Shown here: piece after piece, positions 17,699-26,892 of the stretch | How the letters are laid out: every line of letters starts with the position of its first letter | Position numbering within the stretch: position 1 is the stretch's first letter | DNA from: Marinoscillum sp. 108 | Lineage (GTDB): Bacteria > Bacteroidota > Bacteroidia > Cytophagales > Cyclobacteriaceae | Assembly (NCBI RefSeq): GCF_902506655.1 | Contig: NZ_LR734808.1 | Coordinates: forward strand, 3,346,501-3,410,500 | DNA: 64,000 bases | Direction: 5' to 3' | Translations under genes and position numbers: made by a program | The notes under the pieces: model-generated | Databases searched by the model: none | Told to the model about the DNA's origin: nothing | Seen by the model: the letters and a program-made list of their open reading frames with translations, nothing else

Positions 17699-20600
17699 AA
17701 GGGTTCTTATTGACAATTGTGATGGTGATGTTAGCGACGGTTTCGGCTGTGGCTCAATACTATCATACCCCATTCGGGCATAACCGGATCCAGTACAAGC
17801 GATTCGACTGGTACTACTACTCCACCAATAACTTTGAAGTGTACTACTACCCCGGAGGTCAGGAGTATGCCAATGAAGCCCTGAGTTTTCTGGAGAAGGA
17901 ATTTGTGGAGCTCACAGATATTCTCGGCTATGCACCCTATACCAAGACTAAAATCTTCATTTACAATTCCATTCAGGACCTTCAGCAGAGCAATATTGGC
18001 ATAGGTGGGGATGTTTTTACCATTGGGGGTAAGACCGATTTTGTGAAACTTCAGGTGGAGCTGGCCTATCCGGGTCAGGCCTATGAGTTTAAGCATGAAA
18101 TGATTCATAAACTCTCCCAAATCCTGATCAATGACATGATGTTTGGGGGTAGTCTGGCGGAGATCTTTCAAAACTCTTATCTGCTTTCTCTCCCGGAGTG
18201 GTTCATTGGTGGTGCGGCCCGCTACCTAAGCTACGGATGGTCTCAGGAGATGGACGATTATGTAAGAGATTATCTGGACCGGAAGAAGATCAAAAAACTG
18301 GTGAAAATACAGAACGAAGAAGCTGAAATCATCGGTCAGTCCATCTGGAACTATATTGCCATCAAGTACGGGAAGAGTAATATTTCCAATATTCTCAACC
18401 TCACACGTATCATCCGCAACGAGGAAAACAGTATCTCCAGTACCCTGGGGATCTCCTTCAAGGATTTTTTGGGTGACTGGCAAAACTACTACATGCTCCA
18501 GCGGGAGGAGATCGAAGAGAATTATCGTGGGCCAAAGCAGGAAGACATCATCGCTGGGTTCAAGAACAAAGACATCACCCTCTCGCATGTGAAGATGAAT
18601 GCCGATGGCGATAAGGTGGCCTATGCTTACCATAAGAATGGTCGGTATGAAGTGAATGTGTATAATCTCACTTCAGGAAGGGAATCCACGGTGGTGAGAG
18701 GAGGCTACCTGATCAACGATCAGGATATTGATTACCACCTGCCGCTGATCGATTGGCAAGACAATCAAACATTGGGGGTGCTTCTTTATAAGCGAGGATA
18801 TTTGTACCTGAATACCTATGATGTCATCAATGGAGATAAATTTCAGAAGCCCCTCAATCGATTCAGGCAGGTAGAGAGTTTTTCTTTCAATGACAATGGA
18901 AAGCTGGCCATTATCAGTGGGGATGTGGATGGTCAGAACGATCTGTTTTTGATCAGTATGCGGCGCAATGCCCTCAAACGCATCACCACAGACCTTTATG
19001 ATGACCTTGATCCGGTGTTTATACCAGGCACCTCCACCATTGTGTTCAGCTCCAACAGAGAGACTGATTCTGTGAAAGTTTCCAGCGCAAAATCAACACT
19101 GGAGGCAGTGGGCAATAATTACAACCTGTTTGTCTACAACCTGGATACTACCACTACCAGTTTTGTCCGCCTCACTAACACCTATAGTGTGGATCGCAAA
19201 CCTATTGCCAAAAATCAGAATGAGATCTTTTACCTCAGTGATCAGAAGGGGATTACTAATTTGTACAAATACAGTCTGAGGGATTCTACTTTCGTGCAGG
19301 TTTCTGACTTTCACTACAGCATCATCGACTATGATCTGGCTTTCAATAATCCCGATAAGCTCAGTTTCATGATGCTGGATGAGGGCAGGCCAAAGGTCTT
19401 TGTGGAGTCTCCCTATGACCTCAATAGAAGGATTTTCACCCCACAGACAGGGCGTCAGCGATTGCAGCAGGCCCGGTTTATTGCTGCCCGGTTACCTCAA
19501 AGAAAGAAACCAGAGCCCGAGCCCATTCCCGAACCTGAAATCGAACTGACGGATATTGATTCATTGGTCTTACCGGATTCATTCTTTTTTGAGGAAGAGC
19601 CAGAGAAGGATGCGGTGGTGTTGGACAAACCAAAGGATGATGGCCTGATTGATACCGATAATTATGTGTTTGAGGAGGATGTGAAGGCAGCATTCCGACC
19701 AGAATCATTCTTTTCCAGCTACAGAAAACTGGAGCGGGAGTCCAGAGTGATAGGTCCACAGCCTTATGATCCCAGATTTAGTTTCAACAACCTGATTACC
19801 TCCTTCGCCATAGACCCGATAAGAGGGTTTAGCATTCTGTTGGAGACGGAGATCAATGACCTTCTGGAAAACCACCGACTCAACGGGGGCGTGCTCACCA
19901 ATACCGACCTGAGGAGTGCCAATATCTACGGGGAGTACCAGTACCTGAAATACTGGATGGATTTTAAAGTGCGATTTGACAGGAACACTTATATCATCGA
20001 TCCAAATGTGAGTTTTCTGCGGGGCACTCAGGAAGGAGACCTTATCCAGAAATACACCCTCAATCAGGTGGAAGTAGGCGCATCGCTGCCTCTTACCAAC
20101 ACTTTTCGGTTTGAGGTATTCCCATTTTATGCCAATACCCGTTTTTCAAACCTTCAATGGGAAGCTGTGATCCAGAATAATACTGCTACAGTATTGGCAC
20201 CTAATAGCATGGTTCATTATGGAGGTGCTCGGGCAGCGCTGGTCGTAGATAATACCATCGAGAAAGGGTTTAACATTTATCAGGGTACCCGTGGGTTGAT
20301 AGAGTTTGAAAACTATCTGGGATTGAACGGGATGGACAAAAGTTTTAGTCGACTCAATGTGGATCTGAGACACTACCAGAAAATTCATCGTGAATTCACG
20401 TTAGCGGGTCGGCTGTTCTACGGACGGTCTATGGGAGCCAACCAGCAGAATTACCTGATCGGAGGGATGCAAAACTGGTTGTTCAATAGTTACGAAGATC
20501 AGGGTGTAAATGATCCGCTGGCTATGTCCAATGCCAGGGATAACTCCAATATCCTGTTTTCAAAGTTTGTGACTAACCTCAGGGGGTTTGATTACAATGA

Positions 20601-20976
20601 GCTCTATGGAACCAACGCATTGGTCTTCAATGCAGAGCTGCGCTTGCCAGTCTTCCGCTATTTTTCCAATGCCCCCATTTCATCAGCTTTTTTGAGAAAT
20701 TTTCAGCTCATTGGCTTTTATGACCTTGGCACGGCCTGGACAGGGAAGCCACCTTTTACACAGGAGGGGAGTGCTTTCACCAAGAAGTATGTCGTAGAGG
20801 GGTCAGCATTTAGTGCGGAGCTGGCCAATTTTCAGAATCCATGGCTGGCTAGCTATGGTTTTGGCTTGCGGACGGTGCTTTTGGGGTATTATTTAAAGGT
20901 GGATGTGGCCCATCCTATTCGGGACTTTGCAATAGGAGATACCAGAATTCACCTTACTCTCGGATTAGATTTCTAA
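17695..20976 (+). CDS. Large envelope protein: HExxH peptidase-like domain, TolB-like propeller, C-terminal outer-membrane barrel
   Basis: 1093 residues with a signal peptide (about residues 1-21, ending VSAVAQ). Residues about 22-230 resemble an MA-like gluzincin: HEMIH at 134-138 is an HExxH motif, followed by LPEWFIGGAARYLSYG. In active relatives the latter usually reads W-x-x-E-G and supplies the third zinc ligand; here that Glu is Gly, with a Glu three residues earlier (E168). Residues about 290-600 contain repeated propeller-like strands. An acidic, proline-rich linker (about residues 600-680) precedes a C-terminal region rich in alternating strands ending in Phe (LTLGLDF), like an Omp85/surface-antigen barrel. 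Similar proteins are often labelled TolB-like in Bacteroidota, without known function. It is coupled to the FAD enzyme and lies eight bases before yicC. Confidence 0.75.
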   Translation: MKGFLLTIVMVMLATVSAVAQYYHTPFGHNRIQYKRFDWYYYSTNNFEVYYYPGGQEYANEALSFLEKEFVELTDILGYAPYTKTKIFIYNSIQDLQQSNIGIGGDVFTIGGKTDFVKLQVELAYPGQAYEFKHEMIHKLSQILINDMMFGGSLAEIFQNSYLLSLPEWFIGGAARYLSYGWSQEMDDYVRDYLDRKKIKKLVKIQNEEAEIIGQSIWNYIAIKYGKSNISNILNLTRIIRNEENSISSTLGISFKDFLGDWQNYYMLQREEIEENYRGPKQEDIIAGFKNKDITLSHVKMNADGDKVAYAYHKNGRYEVNVYNLTSGRESTVVRGGYLINDQDIDYHLPLIDWQDNQTLGVLLYKRGYLYLNTYDVINGDKFQKPLNRFRQVESFSFNDNGKLAIISGDVDGQNDLFLISMRRNALKRITTDLYDDLDPVFIPGTSTIVFSSNRETDSVKVSSAKSTLEAVGNNYNLFVYNLDTTTTSFVRLTNTYSVDRKPIAKNQNEIFYLSDQKGITNLYKYSLRDSTFVQVSDFHYSIIDYDLAFNNPDKLSFMMLDEGRPKVFVESPYDLNRRIFTPQTGRQRLQQARFIAARLPQRKKPEPEPIPEPEIELTDIDSLVLPDSFFFEEEPEKDAVVLDKPKDDGLIDTDNYVFEEDVKAAFRPESFFSSYRKLERESRVIGPQPYDPRFSFNNLITSFAIDPIRGFSILLETEINDLLENHRLNGGVLTNTDLRSANIYGEYQYLKYWMDFKVRFDRNTYIIDPNVSFLRGTQEGDLIQKYTLNQVEVGASLPLTNTFRFEVFPFYANTRFSNLQWEAVIQNNTATVLAPNSMVHYGGARAALVVDNTIEKGFNIYQGTRGLIEFENYLGLNGMDKSFSRLNVDLRHYQKIHREFTLAGRLFYGRSMGANQQNYLIGGMQNWLFNSYEDQGVNDPLAMSNARDNSNILFSKFVTNLRGFDYNELYGTNALVFNAELRLPVFRYFSNAPISSAFLRNFQLIGFYDLGTAWTGKPPFTQEGSAFTKKYVVEGSAFSAELANFQNPWLASYGFGLRTVLLGYYLKVDVAHPIRDFAIGDTRIHLTLGLDF

Positions 20977-20984
20977 ATTAGCGC

Positions 20985-21857
20985 ATGCTTTATTCAATGA
21001 CTGGTTTTGGATCTGCCGAGGCAGAGTCCAAAATGTACCGTGTAAAAGTGGAGATCAAAACCTTAAATAGTAAGTTTTTGGATCTGGCACCGAAACTTCC
21101 AAGGGAGCTTGCGGACAAAGAACTGGAGATTAAAAACCTCATGACTCAGCACCTGAAGCGTGGAAAGGTAAATCTCACGATAGAGTTGATTCCGGTGAAT
21201 CTGGAAGAGCCTGCCGTACATATCAATCAACAATTATTCAAAAGTTACTACCGTCAGTACGAGCAACTGGCAGCGGAAGTGGGTGCCAACCCCAAGGATT
21301 TGTTTCGGCTGGCCCTGCACTCTCCTGATGTGATTGTGCCGGATGGGGGTAATAATGAAGTAGACTGGGAAATGGTACAGGGCGCGCTGATGGAAGCATT
21401 GGAGAAATGCAATCAGTTTCGTGCGGCAGAGGGGAAAAGCCTTCAGGAGAAGCTATCCAGCTATTTGGATGGTATAGCGAATGGCCTGGCAGAGGTGACC
21501 GAGCATGACCCACAGCGAATCAGCCAGATCCGTGAGCGCATCTCCTCCAGCATCGAAGATATCAAAGAGAAAACACAGGTAGATCAGAATCGATTTGAGC
21601 AGGAACTCATCTATTATATTGAAAAACTAGACATCACTGAAGAGAAGGTCCGTTTGGGCAGACACCTGGAGTATTTCAGGGAAGTGATGGAGTCAGGGGA
21701 TTCTCAGGGTAAAAAACTAGGATTTATTTCTCAGGAGATCGGACGTGAGATCAACACTATCGGTGCTAAGGCCAACGATGCTGTGATCCAGCGCGCAGTG
21801 GTGCAGATGAAGGATGAGCTGGAGAAAATCAAGGAACAAAGCATGAATATTATTTAA
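20985..21857 (+). CDS. yicC: YicC-family endoribonuclease
   Basis: 290 residues, the normal YicC length. The N-terminus LYSMTGFGSAEAE followed by VEIKTLNSKFLDL and the C-terminal segment LGFISQEIGREINTIGAKANDAVIQRAVVQMKDELEKIKEQ are diagnostic. YicC proteins are cytoplasmic RNA-processing enzymes; E. coli YicC has been linked to small-RNA turnover. In many genomes yicC precedes gmk, but here it is followed by a terminator instead. It begins eight bases after the large envelope-protein gene and is probably the last gene of that transcript. Confidence 0.93.
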   Translation: MLYSMTGFGSAEAESKMYRVKVEIKTLNSKFLDLAPKLPRELADKELEIKNLMTQHLKRGKVNLTIELIPVNLEEPAVHINQQLFKSYYRQYEQLAAEVGANPKDLFRLALHSPDVIVPDGGNNEVDWEMVQGALMEALEKCNQFRAAEGKSLQEKLSSYLDGIANGLAEVTEHDPQRISQIRERISSSIEDIKEKTQVDQNRFEQELIYYIEKLDITEEKVRLGRHLEYFREVMESGDSQGKKLGFISQEIGREINTIGAKANDAVIQRAVVQMKDELEKIKEQSMNII

Positions 21858-21878
21858 TCGGGTTTAGGCCTGACCATA

Positions 21879-21923
21879 AAAAAACAAGCGCGACAGGATA
21901 TGATCCTGTCGCGCTTGTTTTTT
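21879..21923. terminator. Strong bidirectional rho-independent terminator
   Basis: A perfect 21-base-pair stem (arms 21879-21899 and 21903-21923) with a three-base loop (ATG). The core arm is ACAAGCGCGACAGGAT and both outer flanks are A/T runs, so it gives a U tract in either direction. It lies between convergent yicC (ends 21857) and the DUF2911 gene (ends 21939), terminating both. Confidence 0.93.
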
Positions 21924-21938
21924 GTAATGTTATCTGAT

Positions 21939-22472
21939 TTAATCGATATCAAATCGGGCGGAAAGGTTGGCCCAGTCCATATTCACCACGCCATCCTCTG
22001 ACAGGCCTATGGTAAATTGCTCGCTGAATTTGGCAGACTTCAGAGGGGTTGCTTTCACACGAAGCACATCCTTGCTTTTGTCGTAGTTGTAGTGTCCCCA
22101 TTGATCCCAGGTACTATTGAAAATCACTACCCATTCATCCTCTCCGGGGATGGTAAACATTGAATATTTTCCTTTAGGCAAAGTCTTGTCGCCAATTTTT
22201 ACATCAGCTGAGACTTCAATCCAGGTGGCTTCATTGGCACCGGTTCGCCATACTTTGCCATAAGGTACCAAATCGCCCCAGATGGTTCGCCCTTTGACTG
22301 AAGGCTGGCTGTAATCTATAGTGACAGTAGTTCCATTCACCGTGTTGGTCACCTGGGCAGGCGGGCTAGGTCGTTTGTTTTTGTCTTTGTCCTGAGCCAT
22401 CAGGCCAGATGATGTGAGCCAGATAAAGGCCATGGCCAGGAGTACGTTTGAAAAGGTTTTGAATTGTTTCAT
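21939..22472 (-). CDS. DUF2911 domain-containing secreted protein
   Basis: 177 residues from the ATG at 22472, chosen because it starts a signal peptide (MKQFKTFSNVLLAMAFIWLT...LMAQ); an in-frame upstream ATG would add 20 unlikely residues. The mature part matches the DUF2911 pattern: ITIDYSQPSVKGRTIWG-like strand, LVPYGKVWRTGANEATWIEVS, and LPKGKYSMFTIPGEDEWVVIFN. DUF2911 proteins are common in Bacteroidota, beta-rich and of unknown function. It is monocistronic between a terminator and a divergent lipoprotein gene. Confidence 0.88.
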   Translation of the reverse strand: MKQFKTFSNVLLAMAFIWLTSSGLMAQDKDKNKRPSPPAQVTNTVNGTTVTIDYSQPSVKGRTIWGDLVPYGKVWRTGANEATWIEVSADVKIGDKTLPKGKYSMFTIPGEDEWVVIFNSTWDQWGHYNYDKSKDVLRVKATPLKSAKFSEQFTIGLSEDGVVNMDWANLSARFDID

Positions 22473-22662
22473 AAGGGTTTGTTTTTTAGATAAACACGTG
22501 TAAAACCCGCAATGGTTTTCAGTTGACCACAAAAAAGCTTTGTATTGCAGGGCAATGTCGGTAGGATAGCATTTGTAGTGGAGGCTTTTGATTTTGTTGA
22601 AATGGAGGAAACTGCAATGAAAAAAAGGAAATAGTTATATTGTAAGAAAAATGATCAATTGT

Positions 22663-23229
22663 ATGAAAAAGCTCATTTACCTAATCATCGTAGCCTCCGT
22701 GCTGGTGGCCTGTGATACGGTCAGCAAGGAGAAAAGGCCATTGGTGGCCTCCATTAATAAAAAGGTAGGCGATATAGATGCTAATCACAGAGTGCGAATA
22801 ATAGAAGATGATTTTCACTCCGGTGACTCCATCTACAAAATCCGGGGTTACTTTATGGATGAAAGTCTGCTCAAACTTGTTGGTATTCTTCATACATCTC
22901 ATGTAGATAGGGACGATTATTTTTACTTTGAAAACAATACTCCCATTTTTAGTGGACATCTGGTAGTGGAGAAAGATGGGCATATGGCCTATGAATATAA
23001 GTACTACTATGGAGCTGACGGCAATGTAGAAGAGGCGCTTTTCTGGGAGGACCATTACGAGGTGGGGAAGCGTTTCCCTCACGAACACTTTGAGGAGTTT
23101 AGTCCAGATTTAGATTCACTCAAAGATTCTGAAGAGAGTAGACTATATTTTTTCCTCAGCAACCTGGATATGGCAGGCTTCGAAATCAAACACCTCAATG
23201 AAAACCTGGATGCCAATGTCCGAAGGTGA
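22663..23229 (+). CDS. Hypothetical lipoprotein
   Basis: 188 residues from the ATG at 22663; the ATG at 22651 would add MINC ahead of the signal. A lipoprotein signal peptide (MKKLIYLIIVASVLVAC) ends in a lipobox with Cys at about residue 17. The rest is acidic and rich in Tyr, His and Asp, with no family I recognise. The 3' end overlaps the start of the MazG-like gene in another frame, so the two are probably cotranscribed. Confidence 0.7.
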   Translation: MKKLIYLIIVASVLVACDTVSKEKRPLVASINKKVGDIDANHRVRIIEDDFHSGDSIYKIRGYFMDESLLKLVGILHTSHVDRDDYFYFENNTPIFSGHLVVEKDGHMAYEYKYYYGADGNVEEALFWEDHYEVGKRFPHEHFEEFSPDLDSLKDSEESRLYFFLSNLDMAGFEIKHLNENLDANVRR

Positions 23230-23557
23230 GATCACGATCCGGGAGGCACAGGAAAAGGTAGATCAGTGGATAAAAACCACCGGGGTACGGTATTTTGGTG
23301 AGCTGACGAATATGACCATCCTGACTGAGGAAGTGGGTGAGTTGGCACGTCTCATGGCTCGTACCTATGGAGAGCAATCTTTTAAAGAATCGGATAAAGG
23401 TCGAGACCTGGGTGATGAAATGGCCGATGTGCTCTGGGTGTTGATTTGCATGGCGAACCAAACGGGCGTGGATCTGACAGAGGCTCTTCAAAAAAACTTT
23501 CAAAAGAAGAATGTAAGGGATGCCACCAGGCATCAGGAAAATGAGAAATTGAAATAA
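23216..23557 (+). CDS. MazG-like nucleotide pyrophosphohydrolase
   Basis: 113 residues from the ATG at 23216 (an in-frame ATG at 23198 overlaps the upstream gene further). The all-alpha NTP-pyrophosphatase metal site is visible as EEVGELARLMAR (ExxxE) and GDEMADVLWVLICMANQTGVDL (E/DxxD). Such single-domain proteins hydrolyse nucleoside triphosphates to monophosphates, often as house-cleaning of damaged nucleotides, in the cytoplasm. The stop overlaps the next ATG by one base, indicating an operon with the DUF2721 gene. Confidence 0.88.
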   Translation: MSEGEITIREAQEKVDQWIKTTGVRYFGELTNMTILTEEVGELARLMARTYGEQSFKESDKGRDLGDEMADVLWVLICMANQTGVDLTEALQKNFQKKNVRDATRHQENEKLK

Positions 23558-23964
23558 TGGAAGTATCACTGACCACACCTGCTTTATTGTTTCCGGCTAT
23601 TTCCCTCTTACTTTTGGCATACACCAATCGATTTCTGGCTATTGCAAGTATTATCCGGCAGTTACACACCAAATACCTCAACAACCCTGAGAGTGTACTG
23701 AAAGGGCAGATTCAAAACCTTCGCCTCCGGCTGTTTCTCATCCGAACCATGCAGTTTTTTGGAGTAGGTAGTTTGTTTTTGTGCGTATTGGCCATGTTTT
23801 TCATCTACCTCAAAGTGGGAGAGTGGGGCAGTGTTATTTTTGGCATTAGCCTGGTCTGTTTGTTGCTTTCCCTGTTTATATCTTTACGTGAAATCCAGCT
23901 TTCCACCCGGGCACTCGAAATAGAGCTGAGTGATATGGAGCTGGGTACCAAGCCCAAGTTTTAA
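23557..23964 (+). CDS. DUF2721 family membrane protein
   Basis: 135 residues. DUF2721 proteins begin with a TPALLFPAISLLLLAYTNRFL-type first membrane helix, which matches exactly here at residues 7-27. Two more helices follow (about residues 68-86 and 92-108), with a short charged C-terminus. Function is unknown; it is an inner-membrane protein. It is coupled to the MazG-like gene by a one-base overlap and followed 11 bases later by yciI. Confidence 0.85.
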   Translation: MEVSLTTPALLFPAISLLLLAYTNRFLAIASIIRQLHTKYLNNPESVLKGQIQNLRLRLFLIRTMQFFGVGSLFLCVLAMFFIYLKVGEWGSVIFGISLVCLLLSLFISLREIQLSTRALEIELSDMELGTKPKF

Positions 23965-23975
23965 ATTTTCGTATT

Positions 23976-24260
23976 ATGACTTATCTGGTAATCGGCCGTG
24001 ACCACAAAGACGGCTTTGAGAGAAGACAGCAAAATCGTGCCGCCCATCTGGAAGGTGCCAAAAAGCTGAAAGAGGAGGGAAAACTGCTTTACGCTGTGGC
24101 GATCCTGGAAAACGGCAAGATGGCAGGCTCCGTGATGGTGATGAACTTTGATTCTGAAGCTGAGTTGAACGACTGGAAGGCCAATGAACCTTACCTGACG
24201 GGAAACGTCTGGGGGTCTGTGGAGATCACCGAAGGTGCCGTTGCACCACTTTTTAGCTGA
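23976..24260 (+). CDS. YciI-family protein
   Basis: 94 residues, a single ferredoxin-like domain. The family pattern is seen in YLVIGRDHKDGFERRQQNRAAHLEGAKKL (conserved His in the AHLE segment) and in NEPYLTGNVWGSVEI. YciI-like proteins are small cytoplasmic putative enzymes, related to dehydrochlorinases and muconolactone isomerases, of unclear function. The gene ends inside the convergent comB gene (eight-base overlap). Confidence 0.85.
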   Translation: MTYLVIGRDHKDGFERRQQNRAAHLEGAKKLKEEGKLLYAVAILENGKMAGSVMVMNFDSEAELNDWKANEPYLTGNVWGSVEITEGAVAPLFS

Positions 24261-24960
24261 TCACTTTCAGGCAGCCGTTGTTATAAGTCGGGATGGCCGT
24301 GTACAGGCTTTGGTCCATGCAAAATTCAATGTCTTTTTCCACGCCAAACCCTGAGAGCCTCTGAGCATGAGAGGAAGCTCTTGCGATCTTCAGCAGATCA
24401 GATTGATTGGCTTCATAAAGCTCAAACGCCAACAGGGCGGCATCACCAGAGAGGGTATGACTCTCTGCAAGGGCGCTGGCCAGGGCGCCGGCAAACAGGG
24501 TGTCTTCTATGTTCACAGTGCCCTTCCATCCGGCACAGTGTACCACCACATCTTTTCGTTGGGTGGTTATGTAATCCACGAGTGCCTGCAGGTTTAAGAA
24601 TGCTCCTATCAGGATCTCATCCGCATCCGTGGATGCCAGAATGGTTTTGGTGCCATTGGTGGTGCTCACAGCGATAGACTGCCCCTTGAACTCCTCCTGC
24701 ATATACTCGAACGGCGAATTTCCGATGGTAAAGCCATCCACTTTGATGCCCCCGCGCTCCCCGGCGGTCACCATACCCTGCTGGCCGAGGGCCAGGCATT
24801 CTTCCACGCTGGCTACCGGGTGAATAGATTTCACCCCGTGAGCCATACCTGTAACCATGCATGAGGTGGCCCTGAAGATATCCACTACCACAGCGATTTT
24901 TCCCTGAAGCGTATATTGGTGGATGAGTTCAGGCGTAAGACAGACTTCTATAACATTCAT
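24253..24960 (-). CDS. comB: 2-phosphosulfolactate phosphatase family protein
   Basis: 235 residues, normal for ComB. The metal/phosphate region reads [19 protein letters not shown] with the Asp-Arg pair near the N-terminus, followed by [31 protein letters not shown] and [19 protein letters not shown]. ComB removes phosphate from (R)-2-phospho-3-sulfolactate, a coenzyme M step in archaea. In Bacteroidota the family is common without coenzyme M, possibly serving sulfonate metabolism. No ComA or ComC homologue is in the window. Its start overlaps the gcvT stop by four bases. Confidence 0.9.
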   Translation of the reverse strand: MNVIEVCLTPELIHQYTLQGKIAVVVDIFRATSCMVTGMAHGVKSIHPVASVEECLALGQQGMVTAGERGGIKVDGFTIGNSPFEYMQEEFKGQSIAVSTTNGTKTILASTDADEILIGAFLNLQALVDYITTQRKDVVVHCAGWKGTVNIEDTLFAGALASALAESHTLSGDAALLAFELYEANQSDLLKIARASSHAQRLSGFGVEKDIEFCMDQSLYTAIPTYNNGCLKVIS

Positions 24961-26039
24961 TTGATAAATGGAGGTTTGGTGACTCGGGCTTCGAGTTGCT
25001 TGTTTCTGATGGCAATGAAGATTTTGCTGTCCGGCTGATGATAACCTGTATTAACATAACCAAGACCGATGCCCTTATTGAGCAGTGGTGACATGGTACC
25101 AGAGGTTACAATGCCAATAGCAACCCCATTTTCATCCACTATTTCATAGTCGTGCCTTGGAATGCCTTTGTCCACCATTTCAAATCCGACTAATCTTTTG
25201 GTGACGCCTTCCTCCTTCTGTTTTTTCAGAGCTTCAGCATTCACAAAGTCTTTGGTGAACTTGGTGATCCAGCCAAGTCCCGCTTCGAGCGGGGAGGTCT
25301 CATCTGTAATGTCATTCCCGTAAAGACAAAATCCCATTTCCATTCTGAGGGTATCACGGGCACCCAGACCGATAGGAGCTATATCAAATTCTTTTCCAGC
25401 TTCAAAAATGGCTTCCCACACTTCCAGGGCATCTTGCTTGTCTACGTATAGCTCAAACCCACCCGCACCTGTATAGCCTGTGCCTGAAATGATCATCTCT
25501 TTTTCCGCCAGTACTCCTGTGGTGAAGTGATAAAATTTAATAGCTGACAGATCCACCTCTGTTAGTCGCTGAAGTACCTCAGCGGCCTTTGGGCCCTGCA
25601 CAGCAAAAAGTGCTGTATCAACAGAAATATTTTCCATTTGGGCATCAAAGTCATTATGAGACTTGATCCAGTTCCAGTCTTTTTCGATGTTGGAAGCATT
25701 GACTACCAGCATGTACTCTTCCGGCCCAAAACGATAGACAATCAGGTCGTCCACAATGCCGCCTTTGTCGTTGGGCAGGCAGGAGTATTGGGCCTGGCCG
25801 TCCACTATTTTGGAAGCATCATTGGAAGTGACCTTTTGGATCAAATCCAGTGCCTGGGGGCCGGTGATCATAAATTCACCCATGTGAGAGACGTCAAATA
25901 CCCCGACGGATTCGCGTACTTTCATGTGCTCCTCTTTGTCTGAGCTGTATCGCACCGGCATTTCAAATCCCGCAAAAGGAACCATTTTGCCGCCAAGGGA
26001 AACGTGTAATTCGTGTAGGGGTATTTTTTGTGTTGTCAT
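24957..26039 (-). CDS. gcvT: Aminomethyltransferase (glycine cleavage T protein)
   Basis: 360 residues, the usual length. GcvT takes the aminomethyl group from lipoyl-H protein and passes the methylene to tetrahydrofolate, releasing ammonia. The pattern is clear: [23 protein letters not shown] at the N-terminus, [40 protein letters not shown], and the C-terminal [17 protein letters not shown]. GcvH and GcvP are not in the window. It is cotranscribed with comB through a four-base overlap. Confidence 0.96.
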   Translation of the reverse strand: MTTQKIPLHELHVSLGGKMVPFAGFEMPVRYSSDKEEHMKVRESVGVFDVSHMGEFMITGPQALDLIQKVTSNDASKIVDGQAQYSCLPNDKGGIVDDLIVYRFGPEEYMLVVNASNIEKDWNWIKSHNDFDAQMENISVDTALFAVQGPKAAEVLQRLTEVDLSAIKFYHFTTGVLAEKEMIISGTGYTGAGGFELYVDKQDALEVWEAIFEAGKEFDIAPIGLGARDTLRMEMGFCLYGNDITDETSPLEAGLGWITKFTKDFVNAEALKKQKEEGVTKRLVGFEMVDKGIPRHDYEIVDENGVAIGIVTSGTMSPLLNKGIGLGYVNTGYHQPDSKIFIAIRNKQLEARVTKPPFIK

Positions 26040-26077
26040 GGGGAATGTTTGTTTGGGCGCAAAAATAGGAAAAACTC

Positions 26078-26884
26078 CTAAAGTCCCACGAAGATCATTT
26101 CATCCGTCATGTTTTCCGGACTAATGACCAGTGTGGAGCCCGAATGCGAGATATGGATGGCATCCGGGTCCAGCAGACCCTGCATGTACCGATTGCCATA
26201 TTTTTCCGAGCTGGTGGTGGGTGCCAGCTCTTCCCGATAGCAGAAAGAGCGAGTGATGATGCCGAGTGAGCCGGAAAGCAGCCGGTAGATATAGACGCAA
26301 TCATTCACCCCATTGTAGATTTCTGCAAAGTACCGGTCATCCGGGTTCACAGGGTTCACCTGGCTGGTCGTGAACACGAGGTAGAGGAAGTTCTCTTCAC
26401 AGGTGGGAGAAAGGATCCCTTCCGGAGTACGGAAGCCCAAAAATCGCCAATAAGTTATCGTCAGGGGGCGATCATCAGGCTGCTTAGCGTTTACGACGCA
26501 GTGGCTGATCTTCTCTGCATTGAAGATGTCAATAAACTGTGTGGGCACTCCATTGATGCTGGGGTCAGATGGACATGATGCCTTGATGTCTCCGGAGACA
26601 TAATAATGGGAGAGGGATTCCGCACCCAGAAAATTCTTATGACCGGGATGAAAAATCAGGAGCGATAACTGGTCGTTGGCATCAAGCCATTCCAGGTAAA
26701 AAAAGGTGGTGTCCGGATTGATGACTCGCTTGAGCACCATGTGCTCGTTGTCCAGTACCTGGGCCGAAGTTCTTTTCGGGTCGAAAAAGTTCCTTTCACA
26801 ATTGGCCATGCTGTTCTGATCACTATCATAGCAAGCAGTCAGAATACTCAGGCAAACGAGTAAAAGGAAGATTTTTCCAATCAT
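26078..26884 (-). CDS. Hypothetical lipoprotein
   Basis: 268 residues with a lipoprotein signal peptide ([18 protein letters not shown]; lipobox LTAC, Cys at residue 18). The mature part is beta-rich and has several Cys residues (NCERNF, ASCPSD, SHCVVN, PTCEEN, NDCVYI, SFCYRE) that could form disulfides after export. I recognise no family. It lies eight bases downstream of xth on the same strand and 38 bases upstream of gcvT. Confidence 0.7.
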   Translation of the reverse strand: MIGKIFLLLVCLSILTACYDSDQNSMANCERNFFDPKRTSAQVLDNEHMVLKRVINPDTTFFYLEWLDANDQLSLLIFHPGHKNFLGAESLSHYYVSGDIKASCPSDPSINGVPTQFIDIFNAEKISHCVVNAKQPDDRPLTITYWRFLGFRTPEGILSPTCEENFLYLVFTTSQVNPVNPDDRYFAEIYNGVNDCVYIYRLLSGSLGIITRSFCYREELAPTTSSEKYGNRYMQGLLDPDAIHISHSGSTLVISPENMTDEMIFVGL

Positions 26885-26892
26885 CTCATAAT

